DNA of 9,608 nucleotides from Tigheibacillus jepli (GTDB lineage: Bacteria > Bacillota > Bacilli > Bacillales > Amphibacillaceae), in assembly GCF_030732005.1 (NCBI RefSeq), contig NZ_JAROCA010000086.1:1-9608 (forward strand), given 5' to 3'. The stretch's first letter is position 1. Each line of letters begins with the position of its first letter. The notes beneath the pieces were generated by a model that had not been told where the DNA came from, ran no database searches, and saw only the letters and a program-made list of their open reading frames with translations. The position numbers were made by a program, and so were the translations under genes. Positions 1-6,131 of the stretch are shown here, one piece after another.

Positions 1-217
1 AAGAGCAATAGATCATTGATATCCCAAGGGTTAATCCCTTGTTTATCAACTATATTTATTTTAGTACGAGGAGGAAAAGAAAAGTACAAGGAATATGAGT
101 GAACAATGATATTCAGCAATAGGTAAATTGCTTCCACGCAAAGTATCTGTGTTAAAAATGTTTTCCTTGTTGCGTGCCGAAAAAAATCCCATCATAATGA
201 TTGCAACATAAATCGAT
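1..217. other. Non-coding leader with imperfect hairpin (16-49)
   Basis: No credible gene is seen before the TTG at 302. The clearest structure is an imperfect hairpin. TTGATA (16-21) pairs with TATCAA (44-49), and after a small internal loop CAAGGG (25-30) pairs with CCCTTG (36-41) around the loop TTAAT. An AT-rich tract (CTATATTTATTTT) follows it, so it could be a degenerate terminator of a gene lying to the left. It lacks a clean T-run, and a recombination or protein-binding site is equally possible. A GAGGAGG at about 69-75 looks like a ribosome binding site but has no open frame behind it. The rest of the stretch shows nothing I can name. Confidence 0.3.
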
Positions 218-240
218 ATATGTTAATGTGTTCATATAAT
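218..240 (+). promoter_or_regulatory. Probable czrA promoter -10 and CzrA-type operator
   Basis: A perfect TATAAT lies at 235-240, about 60 bases before the czrA start, with no strong -35 at the usual distance. An imperfect inverted repeat, ATATG-N10-CATAT (218-237), overlaps it. The right half contains TGTTCATAT, which resembles the TGTTCATA half-sites known for CzrA operators. Overlap of operator and -10 fits autorepression by the ArsR-family product. The motif match is by eye, and the left half is weak. Confidence 0.4.
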
Positions 241-301
241 ACTAATACATCCAATTAGGAACCATAATTGTCCGAAATGCTGCAAGGAGGTAGGGAATAA
301 A

Positions 302-619
302 TTGGAGGATTTTGAAAATAACCATGCTCAAGACCTGGACAGCGAGACAATATTTATCGTGTCACAGACTTTTAAAGCGCTGGGTGATCCTACAAGAATC
401 CGAATTCTTAATTTGCTCTTTACAAAAGAGTGTTCGGTAAACGAAATTGCAGAAACGTTGGATATCCGGCAATCGACTGTATCTCATCAATTGCGATTTC
501 TGAAAAATTTGCGGCTTGTGAAATACCGCCGCGAGGGAACATCACTTTATTATTCCCACGATGACGAACATGTCATGCTAATTTTGAAACAAATGATAGA
601 CCATGCTTGTCACAGTTAG
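302..619 (+). CDS. czrA: ArsR/SmtB-family zinc-responsive repressor (CzrA type)
   Basis: This 105-aa winged-helix repressor starts at TTG, 11 bases after AAGGAGG (284-290). The ArsR fold is plain: a [13 protein letters not shown] helix at about residues 24-36, a recognition helix with [12 protein letters not shown] at 58-69, and a wing around 73-83. The C-terminal helix carries D88-x-H90, then H101 and H104. The intervals (2, 11, 3) are the same as the D84/H86/H97/H100 alpha-5 ligands of CzrA. The helix-3 CxC of arsenic or cadmium sensors is absent (only one Cys, at 44). That points to Zn(II)/Co(II) sensing across the dimer interface, with metal binding releasing DNA. It precedes the zinc exporter gene by 95 bases, and the two are probably co-transcribed. 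It most likely represses its own operon. CadC- or NmtR-like specificity cannot be wholly excluded, but the ligand spacing argues for CzrA. Confidence 0.88.
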   Translation: MEDFENNHAQDLDSETIFIVSQTFKALGDPTRIRILNLLFTKECSVNEIAETLDIRQSTVSHQLRFLKNLRLVKYRREGTSLYYSHDDEHVMLILKQMIDHACHS

Positions 620-678
620 TACCAGTCATTTACTATTTTAGATAAGTAGTAAATGGCACTTCGCATATTATTATATGC

Positions 679-700
679 ATATGTATCAATATAAACATAT
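679..700 (+). promoter_or_regulatory. Inverted repeat upstream of czcD, possible second CzrA operator
   Basis: ATATGT-N10-ACATAT forms a 6-bp inverted repeat that ends one base before the czcD ribosome binding site (GGAGG, 702-706). An internal czrA-czcD operator would allow separate control of the exporter. The half-sites resemble those before czrA, but their spacing differs by two bases, and the region is AT-rich enough for chance matches. Confidence 0.3.
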
Positions 701-714
701 TGGAGGTTTTTAAC

Positions 715-1671
715 ATGGGACATGATCACCACGGACATGACCATACACATGGTGCAAACAAAAAGGCTTTAATGATCAGTTTCTTTATTATTGCCGGGTA
801 TATGATTATTGAGGTAGTCGGTGGTTTTTTAACAAATAGCCTTGCGCTTCTTTCGGATGCGGGACATATGTTGAGTGACGCCATTTCTCTCGGTGTAGGT
901 GTATTGGCATTTACATTTGGAGAAAAGGTGGCTAACTACAGTAAAACTTATGGGTATAAACGTTTTGAAATACTGGCTGCTGTATTCAACGGGGCTGCAC
1001 TTATATTGATCTCGATTTACATTTTTTATGAAGCTTTTCAACGAATTGCAAACTCGCCTGAAGTAGCCTCAACCGGGATGTTAACCATTGCTGTCATCGG
1101 ATTATTGGTAAATATTCTGGTTGCATGGATGTTGATGCGTGGCGGGGATACAAAGGAAAATTTAAATTTACGGGCAGCCTTTCTCCACGTGTTAGGTGAT
1201 TTACTAGGATCTGTCGGCGCAATTGTTGCGGCATTGTTAATCATGCTTTTCGGTTGGACTTGGGCTGACCCGCTGGCAAGTATCATTGTGGCTATACTTG
1301 TATTAATAAGTGGATGGAGAGTTACCAAAGATGCTATTCACGTTTTGATGGAAGGGACACCTGCCAATGTGAACATAAATGATGTCATTAAAACGATGAA
1401 GGGTGTAAAAGGGGTAGTAGGTATTCATGATTTGCACGTGTGGAGTATTACCAGCGGGCAAAATGCACTTTCCTGTCACATCATTGTTGACGGCAGTTTG
1501 ACGGTGGAAAAAAGCCAAATATTACTTCGTACAATAGAGCATGAATTGGAACATAAAGGCATTGGCCATGTTACCATTCAGGTCGAAACCGAAAAACATC
1601 CACACAAAAATACGCTGATGTGTCGAACGGAATATGCCTTGGAGGGAGATCATCACGGACATAGTCATTAA
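715..1671 (+). CDS. czcD: Cation diffusion facilitator, zinc/cobalt exporter (CzcD type)
   Basis: This 318-aa CDF-family membrane protein exchanges Zn(II) (also Co or Cd in relatives) for protons at the cytoplasmic membrane. The ATG at 715 is preferred over an in-frame TTG at 700 because GGAGG (702-706) sits 8 bases before it. The N-terminus is histidine-rich (H3, H5, H6, H8, H10, H12), and so is the C-terminal end (HHGHSH, 313-318). Six membrane segments lie between about residues 18 and 200. The transport site is visible as H51 and D55 in TM2 (SDAGHMLSD) and H158 and D162 in TM5 (HVLGD), which is the two-His/two-Asp zinc type. The cytoplasmic domain carries the CDF signature HDLHVW (238-243). 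Length is normal for the family. It follows the CzrA repressor, which fits metal-inducible efflux. Specificity for zinc over cadmium or cobalt is inferred. Confidence 0.93.
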   Translation: MGHDHHGHDHTHGANKKALMISFFIIAGYMIIEVVGGFLTNSLALLSDAGHMLSDAISLGVGVLAFTFGEKVANYSKTYGYKRFEILAAVFNGAALILISIYIFYEAFQRIANSPEVASTGMLTIAVIGLLVNILVAWMLMRGGDTKENLNLRAAFLHVLGDLLGSVGAIVAALLIMLFGWTWADPLASIIVAILVLISGWRVTKDAIHVLMEGTPANVNINDVIKTMKGVKGVVGIHDLHVWSITSGQNALSCHIIVDGSLTVEKSQILLRTIEHELEHKGIGHVTIQVETEKHPHKNTLMCRTEYALEGDHHGHSH

Positions 1672-1763
1672 AATGTGAAAAGGATGTATTTTACGAAATG
1701 GTTTTTGGTTTTATGTGATGTCAGTTTAGAATATCTTAAGCGGGTGAGCCATGTATAATCTTA

Positions 1764-2091
1764 TGGTTTCCCAAGGGACAGCAAAAAATGATTCCATCCC
1801 ATGGGAAACATTGGGGCGTAAAGTTAATAGGAACCTTGGATCACGAGTCCGGTGAGATTCTCTGTATTGAAAGAGAACGGTATGATGACCAACCTGCAAT
1901 TGATGTTTCTACCGCCATACATCCACAGTTAAATCTCATTGAAGGCCTGTGGGGATGGCTAAAAAATCAGTAATCTATAATGTTTTTTATTCGTCAGTTG
2001 ATGAAATAAAGCAAGCCGTTCAGACCTTTTTGTCGGAAATTAGTAAAACACCGTGAAAGCTATCGTTAAACGCCATTGCAATAAGATGTAA
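1764..2091 (+). pseudogene. IS630-family transposase remnant (deleted and frameshifted)
   Basis: Reading from TGG at 1764, the translation WFPKGQQKMIPSHGKHWGVK, then LIGTLDHESGEILCIE, is the mid-part of IS630-type DDE transposases (WFPKGxQKxIPTYGKHxGVKLIGTLD). After ERYDDQPAID the frame jumps straight to HPQLNLIEGLWGWLK (about 1918-1968), the region around the last catalytic acidic residue. The intervening block of about 50 residues that normally carries VxxDNAxxHH is missing. The frame then stops at TAA 1971-1973. Translation continues one frame over as SVIYNVFYSSVDEIKQAVQ, up to a TGA at 2054-2056, and a third frame gives a tail ending at 2091. So there is one internal deletion and at least two frame disruptions. 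The N-terminal half is absent, and no terminal inverted repeats could be identified. It is non-functional and lies between the zinc operon and lysR, four bases from the lysR stop. An ATG at 1788 opens a 61-codon frame here that is only part of the wreck. Confidence 0.85.
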
Positions 2092-2094
2092 ATG

Positions 2095-3000
2095 TTAAAT
2101 TCCTTTTATATATTTAGGTGAAGTGTTGTTACCATCGTTTAAAAAATGTTCTAAAAATGCTACAACTTTTTTTGTTTCACGGTTTTTCTTCCTAAATATA
2201 ACGTAAATTGTTCTTTTTGGAATTGAACGAGTTGCTTCCAAGGGTACTGGTTGTAAACGTTTGTCTTTAATATACCTTTCAGCGATACTGTCGAGTAAAA
2301 AACCCACTCCTTCCCCTTGCAATAACAGTCGAGTTGCGATTCCAGTATGATCTACTCGAATCGCAGCTGCATCATGACTGCCGACCTCCTGCTTGAACCA
2401 TTCCTCAAAAGGCGACCCCCAGTTAAAGTGAATAAATGGCAATTGAAGCAGTTTTCCGACTGAAATATCTCCAAGTTGTTTTACTAATGACGGCGTCCCA
2501 ACAAGCTGTAAGGATTCATCTCTTATAGGGATAACTTCAATTGATGTGGCTTTAGGGGGGATATAGACCAGACCTATATCAACTGTTCCATTTTGGATCC
2601 TTTGGGAAATGTGATCCGAGTGATCTGTAACCAATCGAATTGCTGTTTTTTTATATTGTTTACGAAATTGGTTAACTCTGTTGAACAATGAACTGTCCCA
2701 TATGGAATTCAAGCTGCCGACTACCAGGCGGTCTTCAAAATCAGGCTGAAGCCTCGCGGTAGTTAATCCACTTTGCATGACCTCCATTACTTGTTCCACA
2801 TACGGAAGTAAAGATTTTCCCGCTGGTGTAATATCCACACTTCTTGTTTTTCTTTTAAACAATTCCTTTCCAACATGCTGCTCCAGCATTTTAATTCTAG
2901 CAGTTATAGTTGATTGAACAACATTTAATTTTTCAGCGGCACGTGTAAAATTTTTCGTCTTGGCGATGGTTAAAAAAGCTTCCAGTTGTTCAAAGTCCAT
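2095..3000 (-). CDS. LysR-family transcriptional regulator
   Basis: A 301-aa LysR-type regulator of standard length. The ATG at 3000 is chosen over an ATG four codons upstream (3012), because GGAGGG (3010-3005) directly precedes it and the upstream ATG overlaps that site. MDFEQLEAFLTIAKTKNFT is the canonical LysR N-terminus. The helix-turn-helix is at about residues 18-39 (TRAAEKLNVVQSTITARIKM), followed by the linker helix and an effector-binding periplasmic-binding-protein-like domain at about 90-290. It is transcribed divergently from an MFS transporter across 99 bases. In this family that arrangement usually means the regulator controls the neighbour in response to a small ligand. The ligand cannot be read from the sequence. 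The gene ends four bases from the IS630 remnant, so its original downstream context has been lost. Confidence 0.9.
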   Translation of the reverse strand: MDFEQLEAFLTIAKTKNFTRAAEKLNVVQSTITARIKMLEQHVGKELFKRKTRSVDITPAGKSLLPYVEQVMEVMQSGLTTARLQPDFEDRLVVGSLNSIWDSSLFNRVNQFRKQYKKTAIRLVTDHSDHISQRIQNGTVDIGLVYIPPKATSIEVIPIRDESLQLVGTPSLVKQLGDISVGKLLQLPFIHFNWGSPFEEWFKQEVGSHDAAAIRVDHTGIATRLLLQGEGVGFLLDSIAERYIKDKRLQPVPLEATRSIPKRTIYVIFRKKNRETKKVVAFLEHFLNDGNNTSPKYIKGI

Positions 3001-3099
3001 ATAGCCCTCCATTAATTAATATTATTGATTAAATTAAACAAAATAATTCGTTTCAATAATAACACATGGTTTGTTATGCTTCCAGCAGGGGGGATATTC
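3001..3099. promoter_or_regulatory. Divergent lysR / MFS control region with inverted repeat
   Basis: This AT-rich 99-bp spacer must hold both promoters. Its clearest element is ATAACA (3059-3064), seven bases, then TGTTAT (3072-3077). That 6-bp inverted repeat is of a size compatible with a LysR recognition site, although the classical T-N11-A core is not distinctive here. No promoter boxes can be assigned with confidence in the AT-rich sequence. The MFS ribosome binding site is AGGGGGG, just before ATTC and the ATG at 3100. Confidence 0.4.
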
Positions 3100-4290
3100 A
3101 TGCACAAACAAACCTATATTATTGCTTTTTGCATATTCATTCTTGCTACAGGCGGTTTTGCAGCTATGCCTTTGTTCGTTGAAATGACCCAAATTCATGG
3201 TATATCGCTTGTTCAAGTGGGGTTAATGACAGCGATTTACATATTAGCACAAAAGGTGACTCCATTATTATTTGGTCCGTTGGGGGACCAAATTGGTCAC
3301 AAAAAAATGGCATGTCTTGGCGAATTTGTAAGGGGAATCGGATTTATCGGATTAGCATTTGTGAGTCCATATTTCTTACTGTTGGTATTTACGGCTTTGG
3401 CCGGAATAGGGGGAGGTATTGCTGGACCATCACTTAAAGCCTTCATAATGTTAAGTGTTAAAGAAAGATATCGGCCAATGGTTTCCTCCCTTCGTGCTAC
3501 AGCTTCAAATGCAGCAGTCGTTGTTGGTCCAACATTGGCAGGGGTTGCTATATTTTTTAACTATATCAAGGGGATATTTATAATTGCAGGCGTTTGTTAT
3601 TTAATCGGTGTCTGTCTTATTTTATTTTTTACCAAGGCATCTGCCGGCTCAACAGCTAATTCAAAAACTTTCTCACTATCTGTTTATAAAGAGATTGGAC
3701 AAAATAAAAGGTTTATAAATCTTTTGATTTATATGTTCCTGACTTGGTTTCTTTATGCCCAATTATTTATCACTATCCCAGATTACGCCAGGTTATTTAC
3801 CAATCATGTTGAGCAGGTGTTTTTAATAAACGGCATGATGGGTATTCTTTTACAATATCCAACGGGGGTTGTCATGAGTAAAGTTAATAACCCAAATGTT
3901 TTCCTGACATTAGGCACGATATTGTTTCCTTTTTCTTTTTTTATCCTTGGGTTTATTCAAGGGCAGTTTGGACTTTATATTGGTATTATTTTATTCACAT
4001 TAGGAGAACTTTTTATGTTCCCAACGGTGGAGGCTATGGTAGCCGACTTTTCATCAGACAAAAGTATGGCAGCCTATTTTGGAGTAAGCAGTCTTGGCGA
4101 TGGCTTGGGCCGGCCAGCAGGAAGTTTTCTTGGTAGCATTTTATTTGGCATGGTACCTTCTTATTCTTTCGGTTGGTACGTATTCTCTTTTGTTGGTTTT
4201 GGGTTATTCCTATATTATTTCATATTTTTAAGGGTAATTTTCTTTAGGGCTTATACATCCACCGCGGATAAGGTATTTATTGAATCATAA
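3100..4290 (+). CDS. MFS transporter, 12-TM drug/metabolite efflux type
   Basis: A 396-aa major facilitator protein of the usual 12-helix length. The ATG at 3100 is chosen because an AGGGGGG purine run lies just upstream and the protein then begins MHKQTYIIAFCIFIL, directly entering TM1. An in-frame TTG 25 codons upstream lies in the AT-rich control region and lacks a ribosome binding site. Motif A between TM2 and TM3 is clear: GPLGDQIGHKK at about residues 59-69. Long hydrophobic helices alternate through the C-terminus, and GDGLGRPAGSFLG near 338-352 is a conserved late-helix glycine-rich segment. This fits a proton-coupled DHA1-type exporter in the cytoplasmic membrane. The divergent LysR regulator suggests induction by a small ligand, possibly the substrate. 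Nothing here identifies that substrate, and no metal-binding motif is evident despite the neighbouring metal genes. Three bases (4293 on) of AT-rich spacer lead into decayed DNA. Confidence 0.85.
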   Translation: MHKQTYIIAFCIFILATGGFAAMPLFVEMTQIHGISLVQVGLMTAIYILAQKVTPLLFGPLGDQIGHKKMACLGEFVRGIGFIGLAFVSPYFLLLVFTALAGIGGGIAGPSLKAFIMLSVKERYRPMVSSLRATASNAAVVVGPTLAGVAIFFNYIKGIFIIAGVCYLIGVCLILFFTKASAGSTANSKTFSLSVYKEIGQNKRFINLLIYMFLTWFLYAQLFITIPDYARLFTNHVEQVFLINGMMGILLQYPTGVVMSKVNNPNVFLTLGTILFPFSFFILGFIQGQFGLYIGIILFTLGELFMFPTVEAMVADFSSDKSMAAYFGVSSLGDGLGRPAGSFLGSILFGMVPSYSFGWYVFSFVGFGLFLYYFIFLRVIFFRAYTSTADKVFIES

Positions 4291-4446
4291 TTATATAGTC
4301 TGGACAAAAGAAAAACATCCTGTTATAAACTAAGGCTTACCTAAAGATAAAAAGTTGGAGTAAAACGATCCGGAAATCATTTCTGCATGCATGGCGGCCA
4401 TCATGGCGCATCATGAAGAAAAAGGAATAAAACTTTTTACTTTACA

Positions 4447-4463
4447 ATACCTAACAGGGGTAT
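4447..4463 (+). promoter_or_regulatory. CsoR-type copper operator before the copZ remnant
   Basis: ATACCTAACAGGGGTAT is an inverted repeat of ATACC and GGTAT around seven bases with a G-run in the right half, the pattern of Cu(I)-CsoR boxes. It has the same 5-7-5 geometry as the operator of the intact csoR promoter (5768-5784). It lies about 40 bases before the truncated copZ start at 4503. A matching promoter is less clear: TATGGT (4461-4466) could be the -10, with only a weak -35. It shows that this decayed segment was once, and may still be, under CsoR control. Upstream, at 4386-4412, lies a short His/Gly-coding stretch (MHGGHHGAS then stop) that may be a scrap of a metal-binding gene. Confidence 0.65.
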
Positions 4464-4502
4464 GGTAATTTAGAGAGGGATAAAAACCGAGGAGGAGATT
4501 TA

Positions 4503-4628
4503 ATGACAAATAAAACACTTAACGTACAAGGCATGTCATGCAGGCATTGCAAAATGTCGGTTGAAGGTGCATGGAGAAAAACCGGAACCATATTTAGGAG
4601 CCTTAGGCCATGTGGTCATTGTAGATGA
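4503..4628 (+). pseudogene. Truncated copZ (copper chaperone) with out-of-frame tail
   Basis: ATG at 4503 follows GAGGAGGAG (4489-4497). The first 23 codons, TNKTLNVQGMSCRHCKMSVE and on to GA, are the start of a CopZ/HMA Cu(I) chaperone. They include the metal-binding loop M11-S-C-R-H-C16. Homology to the intact copZ at 8551 (about 50 of 58 bases identical by hand count) stops abruptly after GGTGCAT (4572). From there the DNA is that of a different gene read in the wrong frame, giving 18 unrelated residues ending PCGHCR before TGA at 4626-4628. The remaining two thirds of the ferredoxin-like fold is lost, so normal chaperone function is very unlikely. The 41-residue product could still be made, since operator, ribosome binding site and start are intact. 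It then carries two CxxC motifs, the second by chance. Deletion between copZ and a downstream gene is the simplest origin. Confidence 0.8.
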
Positions 4629-4782
4629 GGATGTAAAGCAGTATATTCATGTCCATCCGGCTTCAGCCGATACAACCACTTTTAATGCACATTTTTCCAA
4701 GCCTGGTATGTATAAAATCTGGGTCGAATTTAAGTTTGCTGATGGCGTACACGCTTACTCTTTTGTATTAGAAGTAAAATAA
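4573..4782 (+). pseudogene. C-terminal remnant of a copper-locus exported-type protein
   Basis: From the copZ junction, the +1 frame is open to TAA at 4780-4782. It encodes GEKPEPYLGALGHVVIVDED, then a YIHVHP motif, then KPGMYKIWVEFKFADG and a hydrophobic strand ending FVLEVK. I recognise the PYLGALGHVVI...YIHVHP...GxYKxWxEF pattern as the C-terminal beta-sandwich part of longer secreted or lipoprotein-type proteins found near copper genes (FixH/YtkA-like). That family assignment is from memory and tentative. The N-terminal half, with signal peptide, and the start codon are gone. The only in-frame start candidates are a TTG at 4561 and a GTG at 4567, both inside the copZ part and without a ribosome binding site. 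It is therefore a remnant rather than a gene. The conserved histidines in HVHP may have bound metal in the parent protein. Confidence 0.6.
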
Positions 4783-4820
4783 TAAGCGAAAGGTCATTAT
4801 ACGAGGAGGTGGAGTTAGAG

Positions 4821-5090
4821 ATGAAAAACTATCGCCTTGAAGTTTACACCAGACCTACTTGCTCTGATTGCCAAGATTTGAAGGAATTTTTGCATAGCCA
4901 TCATATTCATCACAAAGAATACGATTTAGCAAAACAACCGGCAAAAGAAAAAGAACTGATAAAAATAACGGGGAGCAGAGTCGTACCGGCACTGGTGTTT
5001 TCTCGGTCTTCTCTGTTGAGAAAACCAAAAAGCTTGATAGGATTTGAAAGGAATAAGGATGAAATAAAGAAGCTATTAAAAGTAGACTAG
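4821..5090 (+). CDS. Glutaredoxin-like thiol-disulfide protein
   Basis: An 89-aa protein with a thioredoxin/glutaredoxin fold. The ATG at 4821 is preferred over a GTG at 4809, which is itself part of the ribosome binding site (GAGGAGGTGGAG). The first strand, LEVYT, leads to the redox motif C14-S-D-C17 (PTCSDCQDL). VVPALVF at about 54-60 supplies the cis-proline (P56) facing the CxxC, and the C-terminal GFERNKDEIKKLL is the usual glutaredoxin helix. Length is typical for small bacterial glutaredoxins. A likely role is reducing protein or low-molecular-weight thiol disulfides in the cytosol. In this place it may protect cysteines during copper stress (inference from context). It lies 38 bases after the preceding remnant and downstream of a CsoR-like operator, with no obvious promoter of its own, so CsoR-controlled read-through is plausible. 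It looks intact among decayed neighbours. A histidine cluster (HSHHIHH, 25-31) is unusual and might bind metal. Confidence 0.75.
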   Translation: MKNYRLEVYTRPTCSDCQDLKEFLHSHHIHHKEYDLAKQPAKEKELIKITGSRVVPALVFSRSSLLRKPKSLIGFERNKDEIKKLLKVD

Positions 5091-5129
5091 TTAAAATAAT
5101 AAAAGCTGTATATTGAGGAGTTTTTTTAA

Positions 5130-5705
5130 AATAGAATCATACTCTCCCCGAGTACAGTACTTGCAGCAGGTTTTACAGTTTTCTTCGTTTGCTGGAGCAA
5201 TGGATTGCTGCCTGTGCCTATATTTATGGCACTGTTGATGAAATTTGTAGCGGAAAAAGTGATGAATGAATTCGGTATTAAAAAGACCATGGTGACAGGA
5301 TTCATCTTTCTTGGGGCAGGCTCTGTTTTATTTTCACAAACAGCTACAGTAGATGGGAACTATTGGACCAATGTGTTGCTGGCTGCATTAATAGCATCTA
5401 TCGGTAATGCGCTTGCTTATTTATCTGCCACAACGGCGTCTGTGTCAGCAGTCGAATCAGAAAGGTCAGGTATTGCATCCGGTTTATACAATGCCTTTTA
5501 TCAAATTGGATCGGCATTCGGTTTGGCTGTAATCATCGCTATCGCAGGCGCAACAACCGCCTCCAGTACAGCCGGATCTCTGGTAGTTGCACTTAAAGAA
5601 GGTTTTCAACAAGGATTTTTCTGGGGCGGTATCATCGCATTTGTCGGTGCTGTATTGGCATTTCTATTTACCCGCTCATCAAAGCAGGAAAAATCGAACC
5701 GGTAA
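5130..5705 (+). pseudogene. C-terminal part of a DHA2-type MFS transporter
   Basis: The frame is open from 5130 to TAA at 5703-5705, about 190 codons, with no upstream MFS sequence. It covers roughly the last five membrane helices of a 14-TM drug:proton antiporter. FMALLMKFVAEKVMNEFGIK is the helix and short loop of the second half. TVDGNYWTNVL is followed by ASIGNALAYLSATTASVSAV, and SERSGIASGLYNAFYQIGSAFGLAV is the hallmark of DHA2 proteins. Intact members have about 460-510 residues, so some 60% is missing. The extreme start reads ESYSP in one frame (5132-5146) and continues in the next, which suggests a frameshift near the truncation. The best start codon, TTG at 5205, has no ribosome binding site. 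It lies 39 bases after the glutaredoxin-like gene and ends 53 bases before the csoR promoter. It is non-functional as a transporter. Confidence 0.75.
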
Positions 5706-5758
5706 AAAAAACGGAATGGCCTTATGCCTACCTTCCTGCCAAAAAGGAATGTTTTCAG

Positions 5759-5787
5759 TTGACACAAATACCTTTAGGGGGTATAGT
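5759..5787 (+). promoter_or_regulatory. csoR-copA-copZ promoter with CsoR operator
   Basis: TTGACA (5759-5764), a 17-base spacer and TATAGT (5782-5787) make a near-consensus sigma-A promoter 31 bases before the csoR start. The inverted repeat ATACCTTTAGGGGGTAT (5768-5784) fills the spacer and runs into the -10. This is the layout expected for repression by apo-CsoR and release on Cu(I) binding. The box shares its 5-7-5 geometry with the one at 4447-4463. Confidence 0.85.
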
Positions 5788-5817
5788 ATAAGTATAAAAG
5801 ATAAGGAAGTGATTCAT

Positions 5818-6120
5818 TTGGATAAATTCTTACATGATCACCCGAGTAAACCAAGAACACAAGATGAAAAGCAAAAAGTCATTAACCGTTTAAAAAGAAT
5901 TGAAGGCCAAGTTCGTGGCATACAGAAGATGGTGGAAGATGATCGGTACTGTGTAGATATTTTGGTACAAATCAGCGCCATTCAATCTGCTCTAAAAAAT
6001 GTAGGTTTCGCAGTTACTGAACGGCATATCAACCATTGTGTCAGTGATGCAATCAGACAAGGTGAAGGTAAAGAAACGATTGCGGAATTAATGGATGTGT
6101 TGAAACAGTTTTCCAAGTAA
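5818..6120 (+). CDS. csoR: Copper-sensing transcriptional repressor CsoR
   Basis: A 100-aa all-helical DUF156/CsoR-family repressor. The frame stays open far upstream, but TTG at 5818 is chosen. AAGGAAGTGAT (5803-5813), one mismatch from the ideal Shine-Dalgarno, precedes it, the promoter lies just upstream, and the resulting length is normal. [20 protein letters not shown] (16-35) is the conserved first helix. The Cu(I) ligands are all present: C45 (RYCVDIL), H70 and C74 (ERHINHC), the trigonal Cys-His-Cys set of true copper sensors as opposed to RcnR, FrmR or CstR relatives. The protein is a homotetramer in its family and releases DNA when Cu(I) binds. Copper is then handled by the next two genes: copA starts 11 bases after the csoR stop, and its ribosome binding site overlaps that stop. 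It very probably also acts on the operator at 4447-4463. Confidence 0.95.
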   Translation: MDKFLHDHPSKPRTQDEKQKVINRLKRIEGQVRGIQKMVEDDRYCVDILVQISAIQSALKNVGFAVTERHINHCVSDAIRQGEGKETIAELMDVLKQFSK

Positions 6121-6131
6121 GGAGGGATACT

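Noticed and set aside
829..1518. Several open frames on the minus strand across czcD
   Set aside because: They lie antisense to a strongly conserved CDF gene, have no ribosome binding sites and resemble no family.
3025..3099. Upstream start for the MFS gene
   Set aside because: The added 25 residues are not typical of the family, and the TTG lacks a ribosome binding site. ATG at 3100 has one.
4561..4782. An independent 73-residue gene starting at TTG 4561
   Set aside because: Its first residues are copZ DNA read in another frame and there is no ribosome binding site. The conserved part begins mid-protein, so it is a remnant.
4503..4782. Programmed +1 frameshift joining the copZ start to the downstream fragment
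   Set aside because: No slippery or stimulatory signal is seen at the junction, and neither part is complete, so a deletion scar explains it better.
5587..5817. N-terminal extension of csoR by 77 codons
   Set aside because: It would overlap the DHA2 remnant and run through the promoter and operator. The TTG at 5818 has a near-perfect Shine-Dalgarno and gives the family length.
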